A stretch of DNA of 64,000 bases from Ptychodera flava (GCF_041260155.1 NC_091943.1:18333283-18397282), one strand, 5' to 3'. Counted from the first letter of the stretch, positions 54,701-60,272 are shown. Numbers and translations are program-made. Notes: generated by a model not told the origin, from the letters alone.

Positions 54701-55541
54701 GCGAAGACTGAGGTAGCCGTCCCATAACTTATACATCTTCAATGCTACAATGCTACAATGCTTCAATGCTTCAATGTCTTATCTTGCAGAAACAACTTTT
54801 ACCAAAATTGAATCCGTCTGGTAAATTTATAGAGCCGGAACATGTAAGTACGGTCGCAATTTCTGAGGGTAGAATTCGACCCTCATGAAATATTGGAGAA
54901 AGCATTCTTTTTAACGCCGCTGTCAACGACAAGCAAAATCTTCTCGTAAACTGTTTGTCAAGCAGCAGTGAAATTTGACTTGTATGTTTAAAGGGATGTT
55001 CCCATTCAGTTTGGTTTAAATGAAATGTGCATATGCAAATATTTATGTAGTCATTAATTTTGTAATTTGAATTTAAAATTTTTGTTTTCTCTATATTACT
55101 ATTCTTACAGATTTCAAGTTCAATACTTATATAGTGTCTGAGAGTTCGCCTAATTTAGTGATATTTACAGTTAGTCTTGTACAAATTGTATGTACATATC
55201 TTAGAGAAAACAGCAGCACTATAATTGTTATCGGCTGCTTGGCTGCTTGATCACAAAGTCACTCAAATACAGAGTGTTGTACATTTTGAAATTCATGAGG
55301 ACTGACACAATTCAGTGTAACTGGCTTTTATGACTGGCCTTTATGGAAATAAGAGGTGTATATACATGTACTTCATGTTATTAACCACAAATTTATTGCA
55401 ATTACGGGGAATAGTTTAGTTTTATTCAATCTTTTCGTTCCTGTCTTTCAGATCGGTGAACTCGTGGGTTTCCTGTGTTCGCCTTCAGCGGACGAGATTA
55501 CTGGCACGAACACACTCATTGATGCCGGTTGCAGTGCTTAA
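22232..55541 (+). CDS. SDR gene B, hydroxybutyrate dehydrogenase-like, frame broken in exon 5
   Basis: Exons 22232-22410, 23161-23285, 25539-25664, 25851-25954, 27766-27837, 28200-28261, 54790-54843, 55452-55541 total 812 nt, one short of 271 codons. All junctions are GT-AG with the same phases as gene A. The predicted protein has the SDR fold motifs TGSSARDSIG (middle Gly replaced by Ser), AADL, ILVNNA, NLTAPF, Ser153, Tyr166 and Lys170 (EYVTTKHG), then GVTCNSVCPAYV and GELVGFLCSP. It resembles D-3-hydroxybutyrate dehydrogenases. Exon 5 is one base shorter than in gene A; translated as is, it stops at TGA 27796-27798 after 188 residues. This could be a pseudogene or a base error. Intron 6 is 26.5 kb. 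ATTAAA at 55772-55777 may serve for polyadenylation. Confidence 0.82.
23161..23285 (+). CDS. SDR gene B exon 2
   Basis: 125 nt between TTACAG and GTAAGC. It encodes TPVRYIAADLNEITSIENL and GIDILVNNA. Confidence 0.88.
24460..24880. repeat. Loose internal repeats in gene B intron 2
   Basis: Phrases such as AGCTTTGATATTT recur at about 24472 and 24593, with a further related phrase near 24737, each followed by a similar stretch with GATGAAAT and a TTTTGG run. It is probably part of an old dispersed repeat. No coding is apparent. Confidence 0.35.
25539..25664 (+). CDS. SDR gene B exon 3
   Basis: 126 nt between CATGTAG and GTAAGT. It encodes VLPMESVPMDTWLKSL, RVNLTAPFLLTQLF and SDMKVRG. The codon at the junction gives Val where most SDRs have the Gly of NNAG. 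Confidence 0.86.
25851..25954 (+). CDS. SDR gene B exon 4 (active site)
   Basis: 104 nt between CCTCAG and GTAGTT. It encodes WGRIINISSIYGLKG and EYVTTKHGLNGLTK. Ser153, Tyr166 and Lys170 are spaced as in classical SDRs (Ser 13 residues before Tyr, YxxxK). Confidence 0.88.
26752..27699. mobile_element. 948-bp DNA element with 27-bp terminal inverted repeats
   Basis: Ends 26752-26778 and 27673-27699 are inverted repeats with one mismatch, beginning CAGTTCGTGTACACTC. The interior holds no recognisable transposase. Flanks (TCAATAAA and ATACAATG) give no clean target duplication. It lies in intron 4 of gene B. Confidence 0.65.
27766..27837 (+). CDS. SDR gene B exon 5, one base missing
   Basis: 72 nt between TTTTAG and GTAAGT, against 73 in gene A. 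The 5' part reads AVASE in phase with exon 4; the 3' part reads LGSGVTCNSVCPAYVNAQ in the phase required by exon 6. The shift lies near 27779-27783. No alternative donor or acceptor nearby restores the phase. Confidence 0.8.
27864..27967. repeat. (GTAT)n microsatellite
   Basis: About 26 tetranucleotide units, starting 27 bp after the exon 5 donor of gene B and ending in GTAC/GTGC variants. Confidence 0.95.
28200..28261 (+). CDS. SDR gene B exon 6
   Basis: 62 nt between TCCTTAG and GTAAGT. It encodes TRGYFKKIAEDLGVSYEDCV. It is the last exon before a 26.5-kb intron. Confidence 0.82.
28318..28366. repeat. (GT)n microsatellite
   Basis: TG dinucleotides 57 bp into intron 6 of gene B. Confidence 0.93.
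28380..28565. repeat. Degenerate CACTTTG/TAAAC units
   Basis: Contains TACAAAGTGACGACC, CACTCACTTTGT and TTCACTTTGACCGGTAAACC, which share word order with the 77-bp satellite farther on (TCACTTTGCTAGGTAAAC). Probably old outliers of the same repeat. Confidence 0.4.
28566..31316. other. Gene B intron 6, mostly unique sequence
   Basis: No gene recognised. 29500-29610 is weakly similar to the 720-bp repeat (GTCAACCTGTAAATGCTAC and GATGGCATTG). A 31-bp palindrome lies at 29236-29266. Around 30800 and 31150-31250 short CACGTGAACGTG-like palindromic words cluster. Confidence 0.5.
29229..29273. mobile_element. 31-bp palindrome flanked by 7-bp direct repeats
   Basis: The palindrome (29236-29266; arms CATAGACCCTCGAG, loop AAA) is framed by GGCTAAG at 29229-29235 and 29267-29273. 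It looks like a miniature insertion with a target duplication, or a repair product. Confidence 0.5.
31317..34660 (+). repeat. Tandem repeat of ~720-780 bp, about 4.6 copies
   Basis: The phrase with GGCATTGACAT recurs near 31671, 32402, 33184, 33901 and 34631; the phrase GTGAAGGCACCGTGAC recurs with the same spacing. The second unit is longer because of an extra copy of a ~55-bp segment (32615-32709). A partial unit is found at 34850-34950. No conserved reading frame is shared by the units. Confidence 0.82.
34661..35065. other. Gene B intron 6, edge of the 720-bp repeat
   Basis: 34661-34849 shows nothing recognisable; 34850-34950 is a diverged partial unit of the 720-bp repeat. Confidence 0.45.
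35066..35365 (+). repeat. Direct duplication of about 150 bp
   Basis: GATAGCATTTCACGTTGAAA and the following TACATAATA...GTTAGCCAAA...TTACAGAGGAATGA occur at 35066 and again at 35228. The second copy lacks a short TTTTTCCCG stretch. Confidence 0.8.
35550..37369. mobile_element. Composite element: long inverted arms around a satellite array
   Basis: Arms 35550-35794 and 37163-37369 are inverted copies (both carry CTTATTATTGAGTTTTTCT, CTCTTGACTCTTTAT and CTAATTATGCTAATC). A further inverted 15-mer GAGGACGTCCGTAAA lies at 35884-35898 and 36905-36919. The centre is the 77-bp satellite. The left arm has an extra hairpin (about 35608-35635). No transposase was seen. Confidence 0.7.
36109..36898 (+). 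repeat. 77-bp satellite array 1 (about 10 units)
   Basis: Unit contains TCACTTTGTATCATCA, GTGTATGGTCCCTCACTTTG and AGGTAAACACATCAT. Two variants alternate: one with GGTGTGTGACCTG and CAATCAG, the other with ATTGTGTGACTTG and CAGTCAG, giving a partial 154-bp dimer order. Units differ by only a few bases. Confidence 0.92.
37370..37934. other. Gene B intron 6, no feature seen
   Basis: AT-rich sequence between the composite element and the second satellite array; no gene or repeat end recognised. Confidence 0.5.
38363..38601. mobile_element. TTAA MITE family A, best-preserved copy
   Basis: 239 bp between TTAA at 38359-38362 and 38602-38605. The terminal inverted repeats are perfect for at least 22 bp, beginning AGGGATATAGTCGTCGG. 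The interrupted satellite unit shows the target (GTGTGAC, TTAA, TGTCACTT). Orientation is opposite to the copies at 1329, 3970 and 42341. Confidence 0.9.
38943..39807. mobile_element. 865-bp insertion in the satellite, headed by a palindrome
   Basis: Breaks a 77-bp unit; TGTA is found at both borders (38939-38942, 39808-39811). The first 144 bp (38944-39087) fold on themselves, with arms containing CTCACACGAGTTGGGGAATT and its complement. The right end has CCCAGCACACTGGGG. No open frame of note; probably a nonautonomous element. Confidence 0.6.
40723..41899. other. Gene B intron 6, no feature seen
   Basis: AT-rich, apparently unique sequence between the satellite and degenerate units. Short open frames have no recognisable domains. 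Confidence 0.5.
41900..42260. repeat. Degenerate CACTTTG/TAAAC units
   Basis: TCACTTTGACACATAAACC, TTCACTTTGATACGTAAACC, CATCACTTTGTAC, TTTCACTTTGTACC and CACACTTTGACACATAGAC recur in 360 bp. The word order matches the 77-bp satellite unit at low identity. Confidence 0.45.
42341..42576. mobile_element. TTAA MITE family A, diverged copy
   Basis: 236 bp between TTAA at 42337-42340 and 42577-42580, beginning AGGGAAGGTGTCGTCGGAAC; the right end has GTTCCGACGACATCCTCCC. It lies about 60 bp before the TA repeat that received the gypsy element. Confidence 0.8.
42633..42719. repeat. (TA)n microsatellite, left part
   Basis: About 43 TA units with one phase break. The gypsy element is inserted at its right edge; the remainder of the TA tract is 51577-51592. 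Confidence 0.95.
42720..43304 (+). repeat. 5' LTR, 585 bp
   Basis: Begins TGTGGCCAGG and ends AAGCGCCACA, with 6-bp inverted termini (TGTGGC/GCCACA). AATAAA occurs at 42744-42749 and 43159-43164; the second is the likelier polyadenylation signal. A segment of about 45 bp with TTTGACACGGCAACTCACAT occurs twice (near 42898-42942 and 43110-43155). The 3' part is GC-rich. Confidence 0.95.
43306..43323 (+). other. Primer binding site, tRNA-Trp
   Basis: TGGTGACCCCGACGTGAT, one base after the LTR, is complementary to the 3' end of tRNA-Trp including CCA. The same primer choice is known from avian retroviruses. Confidence 0.9.
43324..44330 (+). other. Gypsy 5' leader
   Basis: About 1 kb of untranslated sequence between primer site and gag. 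It has short open frames but no recognised coding. It would hold packaging signals, which cannot be located by eye. Confidence 0.6.
44331..46199 (+). CDS. gag: Gag polyprotein
   Basis: Structural polyprotein that assembles the particle and binds the RNA. The start was placed at ATG 44331 because it has an A at -3 and G at +4; the open frame begins slightly upstream without an ATG. That gives 622 residues. The first ~310 residues are Gln, Asn, Pro and Thr rich and low in complexity. Then comes a capsid-like helical region (FSGIQDGKLLIEDWIRDMQY, SGEARKLVLNLP, FYERYQRQNEPARSYA) as in Ty3/gypsy and PNMA-type gags. One zinc knuckle CX2CX4HX4C (CYLCGQEGHYARGC, 46098-46139) lies near the end. No breaks. 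It ends two codons after a -1 frameshift heptamer. Confidence 0.92.
   Translation: MAHSLMPGSGVNPSLQNCVEDGVPMQTTKSDHQVSTPAMNPNVRHPPTGKTNYSLTPATGRSHAAHQPQNKMLHYDHSLCTVLNEQGQPLASTPNTANTQQATRRVSSQQTTVLHQHNQQVHPVSSDGGSLLNSPAVVPNPAPQAVQTAAGTTSGNNMMQSHQTTGNQYTPVQSQPGVSASPHTGVNSTLHRAVPQQHAGNAPSNYNRPPVSGQPMYNTSSIPAGTQFNPYTLSSGPAVSEQQMCNNSAMPVSAPFGQYAFPTGQTPVVQGYPTPTMQPGQGMANQANQSAQQWQPTTPISNQQFNMVSSHQLRNVPIFSGIQDGKLLIEDWIRDMQYLLQAGGTPLSLQFPTIVRHLSGEARKLVLNLPVHEQLPDRAFEELRAEYGDFQMSLDPMASFYERYQRQNEPARSYAIALEDILRTIEEQQNGGIPFQDRDYKLTQQFMRGLQDSAVYQRLAPMKPRGMCFKVLKEELRYMARENKKVAEMPDKSRNKAQNQPQQTVGSSQPKQGNEHRNIGNKETTAIAELTKMVRQIAANQEEYGKRMMTMEQKMEQGVPNKDSGRKSQEANQGLINKRSSRRDGKPVVCYLCGQEGHYARGCASTPKSGGDTTTTAPPLNE
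46166..47167 (+). CDS. pol: Retroviral-type aspartic protease frame
   Basis: Open in the -1 frame relative to gag from 46166 and overlapping the last 34 bases of gag; its first ATG is 46205. The active-site triad DTG is at 46424-46432 (ALVDTGSMVTTV), followed by a hydrophobic strand VPLLIGTNL typical of the second half of retropepsins. It would cut the Gag and Pol polyproteins as a dimer. Translation probably comes from frameshifting, not from the internal ATG. The frame ends at 47165-47167; the reverse transcriptase starts in another frame that opens at 47124. Confidence 0.85.
   Translation, partial: YHNDSASFKRIKLMAGGQPMGYNNTDSPNDVRLNTPESRPVGDQTSEVGSEMLDSPPNFSAPHQQLVGPTNEDTVQVNGVTCVALVDTGSMVTTVTETFVHQHPELRSQEFEASDIEIEGPGGYSVPHSGVVRLAISFLGHTYQGVPAFVVPVDDYRKDVPLLIGTNLIRACRDEEREKYGRSYLMKTKKKSETWYGAFAKIGRNDFGGKRGRVGYAKFKARTVGPGREVHIGCRVSRGPNGGDYTALVESPQDRDLPSGILVGRTLSNVQSGRVTVRLCNISTRPVVLRPNAILGEVFVGGRVVETLQMDHNQQRRQLNHPLPTEADQQTPS
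46187..46249 (+). promoter_or_regulatory. -1 ribosomal frameshift signal between gag and protease
   Basis: Slippery heptamer TTTAAAC at 46187-46193 is phased as T TTA AAC in the gag frame. After a 6-nt spacer, AGCTCATGG (46200-46208) can pair with CCATGGGCT (46221-46229), 9 bp with one G-U. Loop AGGGC (46213-46217) can pair with GCCCT (46245-46249), making an H-type pseudoknot. A -1 slip enters the frame open from 46166 to 47167, which carries the protease. Confidence 0.8.
47124..48500 (+). pseudogene. pol: Reverse transcriptase/RNase H region, broken
   Basis: The fingers and palm start is intact to 47843 (SPIVVVRKKDG, CVDYRQLNSRT, FPLPRIEEAL, SLDLTSGYWQV with the first catalytic Asp). From about 47790 on, the homology jumps between frames: breaks near 47790, 47850-47870, 47930-47965, 48220-48250, 48337 and 48507, plus an in-frame stop near 47811. 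The YxDD-equivalent site (about 47880-47895) reads NLGE, so both metal-binding Asp of the box are lost. The thumb (KCHLLRERVGYLGHIVS) and RNase H (TDASIDGLGAVLAQ, ASRGLNPAETRYPAHKLEF) are recognisable. The overlap with protease needs +1 or reflects another indel. No polymerase can be made from this copy. Confidence 0.88.
48501..50900 (+). CDS. pol: RNase H end and integrase
   Basis: One long frame, 799 codons plus stop. It has no ATG at its start, being the 3' part of pol. Residues 1-75 complete RNase H (FTVLTDNNPLKYVM, PGKSNANADALSR). The HHCC zinc site is near residues 200-245 (NNNGHLGFDRTLDL, CETCKQC). The catalytic triad D272, D331 and E367 lies in CIDYL, HADQGRNF and GMTERFN, with 35 residues between the last two, as in retroviral integrases. 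A GPY/F-like module follows (residues ~505-550). The last ~230 residues are acidic, Gln-rich and unlike known domains. Integrase joins the cDNA to host DNA. It is intact, unlike the neighbouring RT. Confidence 0.92.
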   Translation: MPEWAVTEKFRDYLYGNQFTVLTDNNPLKYVMSTCKLDATRQRWVSELSAFNFEIKYRPGKSNANADALSRMPQKEVQDALRVVIGVMKGKGHQNDTSKERNQQTHSEDKGSPALPGISAFDMEVLQREDAAVGKVLHFLRRGRRPSRRERALECKTTNLLLKQWDRLQIRDGLLYRCYLDEQKMETKQLVLPQRLIDDALQALHNNNGHLGFDRTLDLVCARFYWPRMQSYVRSWCETCKQCVLRKSPPTATRVPLVSIRTTKPLELICIDYLTLEPSKGGVDNILVVTDHFTRYAQAYPTKDQKATTVAKILWKEFISHYGFPTRIHADQGRNFESQIIKELCRLAGTTKSRTTSYHAQGNGMTERFNKTLLDMLGTLDPSQKVNWKEYVSAMTHAYNCTRHESTGTSPFYLMFMRHPRMPLDLAFGVNLGDQEEEVEYSEYISGLRDRLQIAYEEATKRADVSREKQKHTYDKKAKEDVLQPGDRVLVQDKRPVLGRHKLNNKWEPVPYVVISKKPDIPVYVIQSEETEKQRVLHRNMLKPCMFLTPNPDRLEGKIDRKERHWDRSCKTADEVVEDYGSDRSDDDELIQTHILNYTPLNEIQPIDDRAHLGPAVDNMGGYHGEITVAETVPLVAMETKPENQMQCGAGHFAEAVQDNVVDPAQNETMEKAEAEDCISTTLPGEGEYTLQCSSETQHEASQSDQSVVNTSPESNLAQMQSCSDTYVDGELSVAQSSVAGNEATLCDQSTGEETVQEETAQRYPVRVRRQPDRLMYYCMTLLCHFMRTRSDFMENKSN
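50901..50993 (+). other. Gypsy 3' noncoding end with weak purine tract
   Basis: 93 bases between the pol stop and the 3' LTR. GGCGGAG just before the LTR may be the plus-strand primer tract; it is short for that role. Confidence 0.45.
50994..51576 (+). repeat. 3' LTR, 583 bp
   Basis: Same sequence as the 5' LTR except a small change near 51379-51385 (two bases missing plus a substitution in the second internal repeat) and C to T in CGACTTAAGC. It is followed by TATATATA, the continuation of the target microsatellite. Confidence 0.95.
51677..52093 (-). other. Open frame with one internal stop, unknown
   Basis: Minus-strand frame from ATG 52093 to 51677, 139 codons with a single in-frame TAG at 51901-51899. 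The product would be rich in Asp, Arg, Ser and Tyr (LFKKNLVLDRYLCVMSIDIF, SFLLGSHVYADLRKRFLSSY). I do not recognise it. It could be a relic of a coding sequence, or chance. Confidence 0.2.
52094..52934. other. Gene B intron 6, no feature seen
   Basis: AT-rich sequence without recognised genes or repeat ends. Confidence 0.5.
52935..53068. mobile_element. 134-bp MITE, 3-bp target duplication
   Basis: Ends GCAATAATGTACCCC and its inverse; ATA at both borders (52932-52934, 53069-53071). Three-base TWA targets are typical of PIF/Harbinger elements. No coding capacity. Confidence 0.6.
53230..53699. mobile_element. 470-bp MITE with ~130-bp inverted ends (MULE-like)
   Basis: Both ends carry TAGGGGGTAGCCTATGTG, GGGGTGGGTAGGTGTTTTGT and GGTTTATTCTAC in inverse orientation, continuing to GCACTGCCCTTGACA. 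The left arm has a ~23-bp tandem duplication (GGTGTTTTGTTGT twice). GGTACTATC is directly repeated at 53221-53229 and 53700-53708, a 9- or 10-bp target duplication, which with long inverted ends suggests Mutator-like elements. Confidence 0.85.
54091..54303. mobile_element. TTAA MITE family D, uninterrupted copy
   Basis: Ends AACACGATTG...TTTGGGATAATTGG and the inverse at the right. TTAA follows inside the right border (GTGTTAATG). It is the empty-site reference for the pearl-like insertion at 12039-13743. Confidence 0.65.
54351..54566. mobile_element. TTAA MITE family C, complete copy
   Basis: 216 bp between TTAA at 54347-54350 and 54567-54570. The ends GGTAGTTTGCGCCTCG and CGGGGCGCATTCTACC are imperfect inverted repeats. 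A partial copy is at 4656-4828 and a remnant near 7980-8060. Confidence 0.8.
54790..54843 (+). CDS. SDR gene B exon 7
   Basis: 54 nt, phase 0 at both ends, between CTTGCAG and GTAAGT. It encodes KQLLPKLNPSGKFIEPEH, equivalent to gene A exon 7. Confidence 0.84.
55452..55541 (+). CDS. SDR gene B exon 8 with stop
   Basis: Follows a CTGTCTTTCAG acceptor. It encodes IGELVGFLCSPSADEITG, then TNTLIDAGCSA and TAA, the C terminus typical of the family. Confidence 0.87.
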   Translation: MGELVGFLCSPSADEITGTNTLIDAGCSA

Positions 55542-56035
55542 TGAGAAATTCGAGCCGGACAGCAAATACAACAAAACTGTAGATTAGCCTAGTTTCCAAG
55601 CAGTGGCAATAATTGATTCGCGGGAAATACAAAAACCGAGTAATTCTAAAACATGTTGCCAGCGTTTATTGACAGAAAACTTGAACAAAGCGATTTTAGA
55701 ATTTGAAGCTCTTTCTGGGTCTACGAGACACGGCTCTTTACCGATTTAGAACAGAAATTGTAACGAAGGATATTAAAGTAAAGCTTTTGTTGTATATTGT
55801 GGTCAAACATGTCTTCGTCTAGGCTACCGAGAGAGCTCTTCTGGGTTTCATACGTCCGCCAGTCTCATAGGGCGATGTTGGCTTACATGATTGATGCTAA
55901 TGAGCCTACGTCAGGGGAAGCATTCGAACTGTTGTAGGTATTCCAAGATGTTGCTATGATTTATGAGCAACTGCTGAGAGTTCGAGAAACTACATTAATG
56001 GTGAACTCTCGTGCAAGACGGGAAACGGTCTGCTT

Positions 56036-56180
56036 ATACATACATACATACATACATACATACATACATACATACATACATACATACATACATACATACA
56101 TACATACATACATACATACATACATACATACATACATACATACATACATACATACATACATACATACATACATACATACA
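56036..56180. repeat. (CATA)n microsatellite
   Basis: About 36 perfect units inside block copy 3; absent from copy 2, so it expanded after the duplication. Confidence 0.96.
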
Positions 56181-57360
56181 TTGTACTTCATGAAAATAAA
56201 AAAATAGCGCACTTCAAGTTCAAGGCATTGATCACTTGTAAGTTCACTTTTAGGGAGATCACACACACTCAAAAATATTTCAGACCGCTACCAGAATTTT
56301 GTGAAAGTTAAAGATTGGCAAGTGAGTAAGCATTGCAATAATGACCCAAGACCAGTCAACTTGCAGTGGATAAGCACACAAAGTCAAACACATGTCAGAT
56401 TTGAAGAATACAATTCAGTTGCTTAATGAATATCTTACGAAACCTGGGACAAACTCTGCAGCAGAAGACCATGGTGGCATAGTATAAACCACAACGAGTT
56501 TGCAGTGGTTGACAAATTCACCTATAAGCATGAGACCTACATGATGGTGGCACTGTAATTAGCATGTCTAAAGAGCACCTCTGCACGGATAAGATTCTTA
56601 CAAAAGCTATTGGAATACAAATTTGACCGCCAACATATTTCAACAGAGCCGCAGATTTATCTTTCTTTCCCGGAAAGATAATTGTGACGACCTAAGGCCT
56701 TTATGGTCACAGTATTGGCATGAAGCGAATCTCATAACAAGACATAGTGTAGCCTTAGATCAATATATTTATATGTTCATAATTTTTTTGATAATCATCA
56801 TGGTGAGTCGCAGCGGATAAAGGCAGCATAATTCGTACATTAGAACTCTAACAAACCCAGAACTTTCTTTTCTGTTGAAAACAGACGGGCTTAAAGTCAG
56901 AGTTTCACATAGATTTGTCACTACCACAACGGAAAGTGAACTCTAATGTAGCATGAAAGTATGCTTCATATAAATCCGAAGTAATTATAAAAAAAATCTG
57001 TTACTTTCAGTGTATTTACATACGAATATATACCGATAAAGTCAATTGATATTTGCCACTTTCATAAAACCTCGGAGATTTAATTCTGTATAATCTTTGG
57101 CCAACCAGAAGGAAGCTAAATACCTTTCTCAACCCCAATGTGCCGAAGACATACTTAGGGGCCAATGTCGTCACTCTGAGTCAGTCCGTTCTTACCTCTG
57201 TCCTCATTTCCTTTCCGTCCGCAAACAAATTTGTGGAGCTGATAACTTGAAAACTATCAGGCCGATAATTTGGTGATTGTCCAGAATCGAGAAACAAGTT
57301 GTAGGTGTAGCTTGCACGATTGAGACAACTTTAAATAACTAATGGTATAGGATGACATTC

Positions 57361-57368
57361 ACTATATA

Positions 57369-57460
<92 letters not shown>
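57361..57460. repeat. (TA)n microsatellite
   Basis: About 50 TA units, also absent from the corresponding site of block copy 2. Confidence 0.95.
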
Positions 57461-57462
<2 letters not shown>

Positions 57463-59133
57463 TTATCTAATGGTTAAGGATGACATGCAATATATATATT
57501 GACAAGCAGCACTAAATGAAGTTTGATGTAACTTTGCAATTTACCATACTGTACGGATCTGTAAATTTATAATTAGAAATGTTTCATGGATATGACTAAG
57601 GGATTATAAGCTTATTTGCATATTTAACGAATTTTTTTAGGGCGTTTAAATCCTCGTGTTATTCAAACGTGGAAGTTAATAGACGATAATATAGCTCGAT
57701 CAATCGGATATGTGAAAGGGCATGGCATTTGACTAACCATGGATTTTAAAGATATCTTCACTAAGCCGTACTTAAAGATGACGTCACTAGAATGATGCAG
57801 TCATGGCAGTAGTACCGGTAAATGTGAAAGTATTGAAAGCTAGTGGGCAAGAGGTTGGAAAACTCATAAATAATTACAGTAGGTAAAATTGGACCAAAGA
57901 ATATAGTCAAAGGTGTAAAAAAAATGGAGCATCGTGATGGGAGCTGACATTTTTTCTTTACACATGAATAAGTGCTCCTGCAAAACGGTCATCAACATGC
58001 GGTAAACTGTACAGTGCAGCAGTAACGCTGAAAATTTTAATTTGGTGTTTTATTGACTTGCCTTTTTGAGTTTCACTGTTAACTAAAACGAAGTATCATT
58101 TTCGGCTTTTAAAGTAAGAGATGTAGTTTTGTGGCACAAATTTCATCGTTTTGATTAGAAATAGCTAATTGTCGGAAACAAAAACAACACATCAACGGTT
58201 CTTGCAGGAGTCAAGTGGGGGCGCTCTTGCTATTCAAAAGACAACTATAATAAACATATGCAAATGTATTATCCGGGTTTCATAAGTGACTGTCAAAAAC
58301 TCGAAACCTAATCGTTTAAGTGATTTCGTCTGCAGGAACGTACAGAGAAACCTTGCGAATATTTGAAAGATCTTTGCGATGTCCACTCTTTGCAAAATAG
58401 GCATAATTGGGAAGTGTAGAATGACTGTCAGAGGTTTAGGAGGCGTTCGCTGTGGTAGGGTGAGTATTTGCGTCGAGTTCTTCCTGTGTACTCATTCTAG
58501 TTTCATCCATGGAACGGATGGTAGCTCCTGCAAACCAAAACCCACCAACCACTGTAGCATTATGCAATGATTGTGGTCTCATACTGTCAAAGCCTTACGA
58601 TCTGCGTAGTGGCTGCCTTAATTATTATCTAGGTCGTACATCTTCGGCACAAAATGGGTGTGCATTCGCGTCGGATTTGCATGCACTTTAGACCCTGTAA
58701 TGGCTGTTCGTAAAGTCTAGGGCACGGAGGTCATACTGAGGGCAATACCTTATCCACAGTATCTGGCTGTGCCATTTATGTATATGTAGGTTAGTGTATG
58801 TGTTTGTGTGTTTCATTAACTTCACACATGCTATCATCGAGAAATTGCGACGCAAGTAAACCCGCAATAGATAGCTTGCACCGAATATAAAAAATATGAT
58901 TGTACTCATAAAATAGTATGTGCACAGGTATTTGTCGAACTGCCCTTACCCTAACCTAAATACACACAGAATGCACACTTATACATCCATACCCATATAG
59001 CACGTATATCACAACCCAGTCCCCCATGTGCAAGTGTGTATCAATTTAGATCGAACGATCGAAAAACAAATTAAATTTTGTGACGTAACACTGGTCATAA
59101 TTTAACTTCGAGCGGCAACTGAAGGAGTGAGGT

Positions 59134-59337
59134 ACCAGGCGCCAAATGTAAAATAATTATTTTACACATTAGAAGAACATATTCATACGAAAAGGGTGTA
59201 TTTGCATGCATTTATCAATAAAAAACTACTATAGCATAAGTATAAATAAATCAATACAGACATAAGTAAATACATATATGAGTGAAAAAACATACATATA
59301 TGTGAACCAATTCACACAAGACATATGAAGACAGACA
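59134..59337 (+). repeat. Unit head, copy 1
   Basis: Starts ACCAGGCGCCAAATGTAAA and matches 61678-61880 almost perfectly. It contains the palindrome GTAAAATAATTATTTTAC (59150-59167). It is inserted in, or joined to, the end of block copy 3. Confidence 0.85.
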
Positions 59338-59407
59338 CATACATACATACGTGCATACGTACGTGCATACATACATACAAACGTACGTGCATACATACAT
59401 ACATACA

Positions 59408-59439
<32 letters not shown>

Positions 59440-59539
59440 CATACATACATACATACATACATACATACATACATACATACATACATACATGCACTCACGC
59501 ACGCACATACATACATAAATACATACATACATACCTACA

Positions 59540-59573
<34 letters not shown>

Positions 59574-59861
59574 CATACATACATTCATACATACATACAT
59601 GCACTCACGCACGCACGCACATACATACATACATACATACATACATACATACATACATACATACATACATACATACATACATACATACATACATACATAC
59701 ATACATACATACATACATACATACATACATACATACATACATACATACATACATACACAAGCCCATATGCACTCATGCACGCACGCACATACACACACAC
59801 CCACACACTCATATACATACATACCTACATACCTACATACATACATACATACATACATACA

Positions 59862-59895
<34 letters not shown>

Positions 59896-59900
59896 CTTAC
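59338..59900. repeat. Large (CATA)n array with GCAC/CGCA interruptions
   Basis: More than 500 bp of CATA units interrupted by stretches such as TGCACTCACGCACGCAC. Long open frames over it (Tyr-Ile-His-Thr or Met-Tyr-Val-Cys repeats) are products of the repeat. Confidence 0.95.
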
Positions 59901-59920
59901 ATACATATACACACATACAG

Positions 59921-60050
59921 GATCGAAAAGTTTACATGAGGGGAACGAAATACGCATGCGTATATCTACTCGCACACACACACACACACACACACTGCTC
60001 TGAAAAGTTTACCTGAGGGGGAACGAAATACGCATGCGTATATCCACTCT
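59921..60050 (+). repeat. Two ~75-bp modules with TACGCATGCGTA
   Basis: Each module reads GAAAAGTTTACNTGAGGGG, GAACGAAATACGCATGCGTA, TATCNACTC, the first followed by a CA run. More copies lie at 62219-62449 and an inverse half at 61640-61676. Confidence 0.82.
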
Positions 60051-60107
60051 GAGGACAAAGCAGCGTTTGGCAGTGCAGAGCAGAGACGAGAGTATAAGCT
60101 GATCTCC

Positions 60108-60272
60108 ATGGAGACGAGTGGCCCCGATCCGAGGACATGTAATGGCGATACAGAAATGCCTGAGGCGGCCTCAGTTGCCGGTAGTAGATTCACTTCCCCG
60201 AAAGAGAGTCTACTGCAGCTGACTCTGGACCTGCTAGAAAGAGTGACTGAAGTACAAGAAGTGATTGTTTGA
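60108..60272 (+). CDS. Small open frame, 54 residues, unknown
   Basis: ATG 60108 to TGA 60272. The C-terminal half (SPKESLLQLTLDLLERVTEV) looks like an amphipathic helix with Leu every third to fourth residue. GC content is higher than in the surroundings. It resembles the start of a retroelement gag or a truncated exon, but I do not recognise the family. It is not found in the second unit. Confidence 0.25.
   Translation: METSGPDPRTCNGDTEMPEAASVAGSRFTSPKESLLQLTLDLLERVTEVQEVIV

Larger units (their letters stand above)
56000..59133 (+). repeat. Duplicated block, copy 3, downstream of gene B
   Basis: Same order and orientation as 18829-22083, from GTGAACTCTCGTGCAAGACG to AACTTCGAGCGGCAACTG. 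It has gained a CATA array (56036-56180) and a TA array (57361-57460) and lacks the 19101-19362 insertion. It starts about 460 bp after the stop of gene B. It breaks off at 59134 where a microsatellite-rich unit begins. Confidence 0.82.

Noticed and set aside
59251..60003. Open frames of 60-204 residues over the CATA arrays (Tyr-Ile-His-Thr and Met-Tyr-Val-Cys repeats), also at 61773-62450 and 55956-56272
   Set aside because: CATA repeats lack stops in every frame; both strands give equal repetitive frames, so they are products of the microsatellite.
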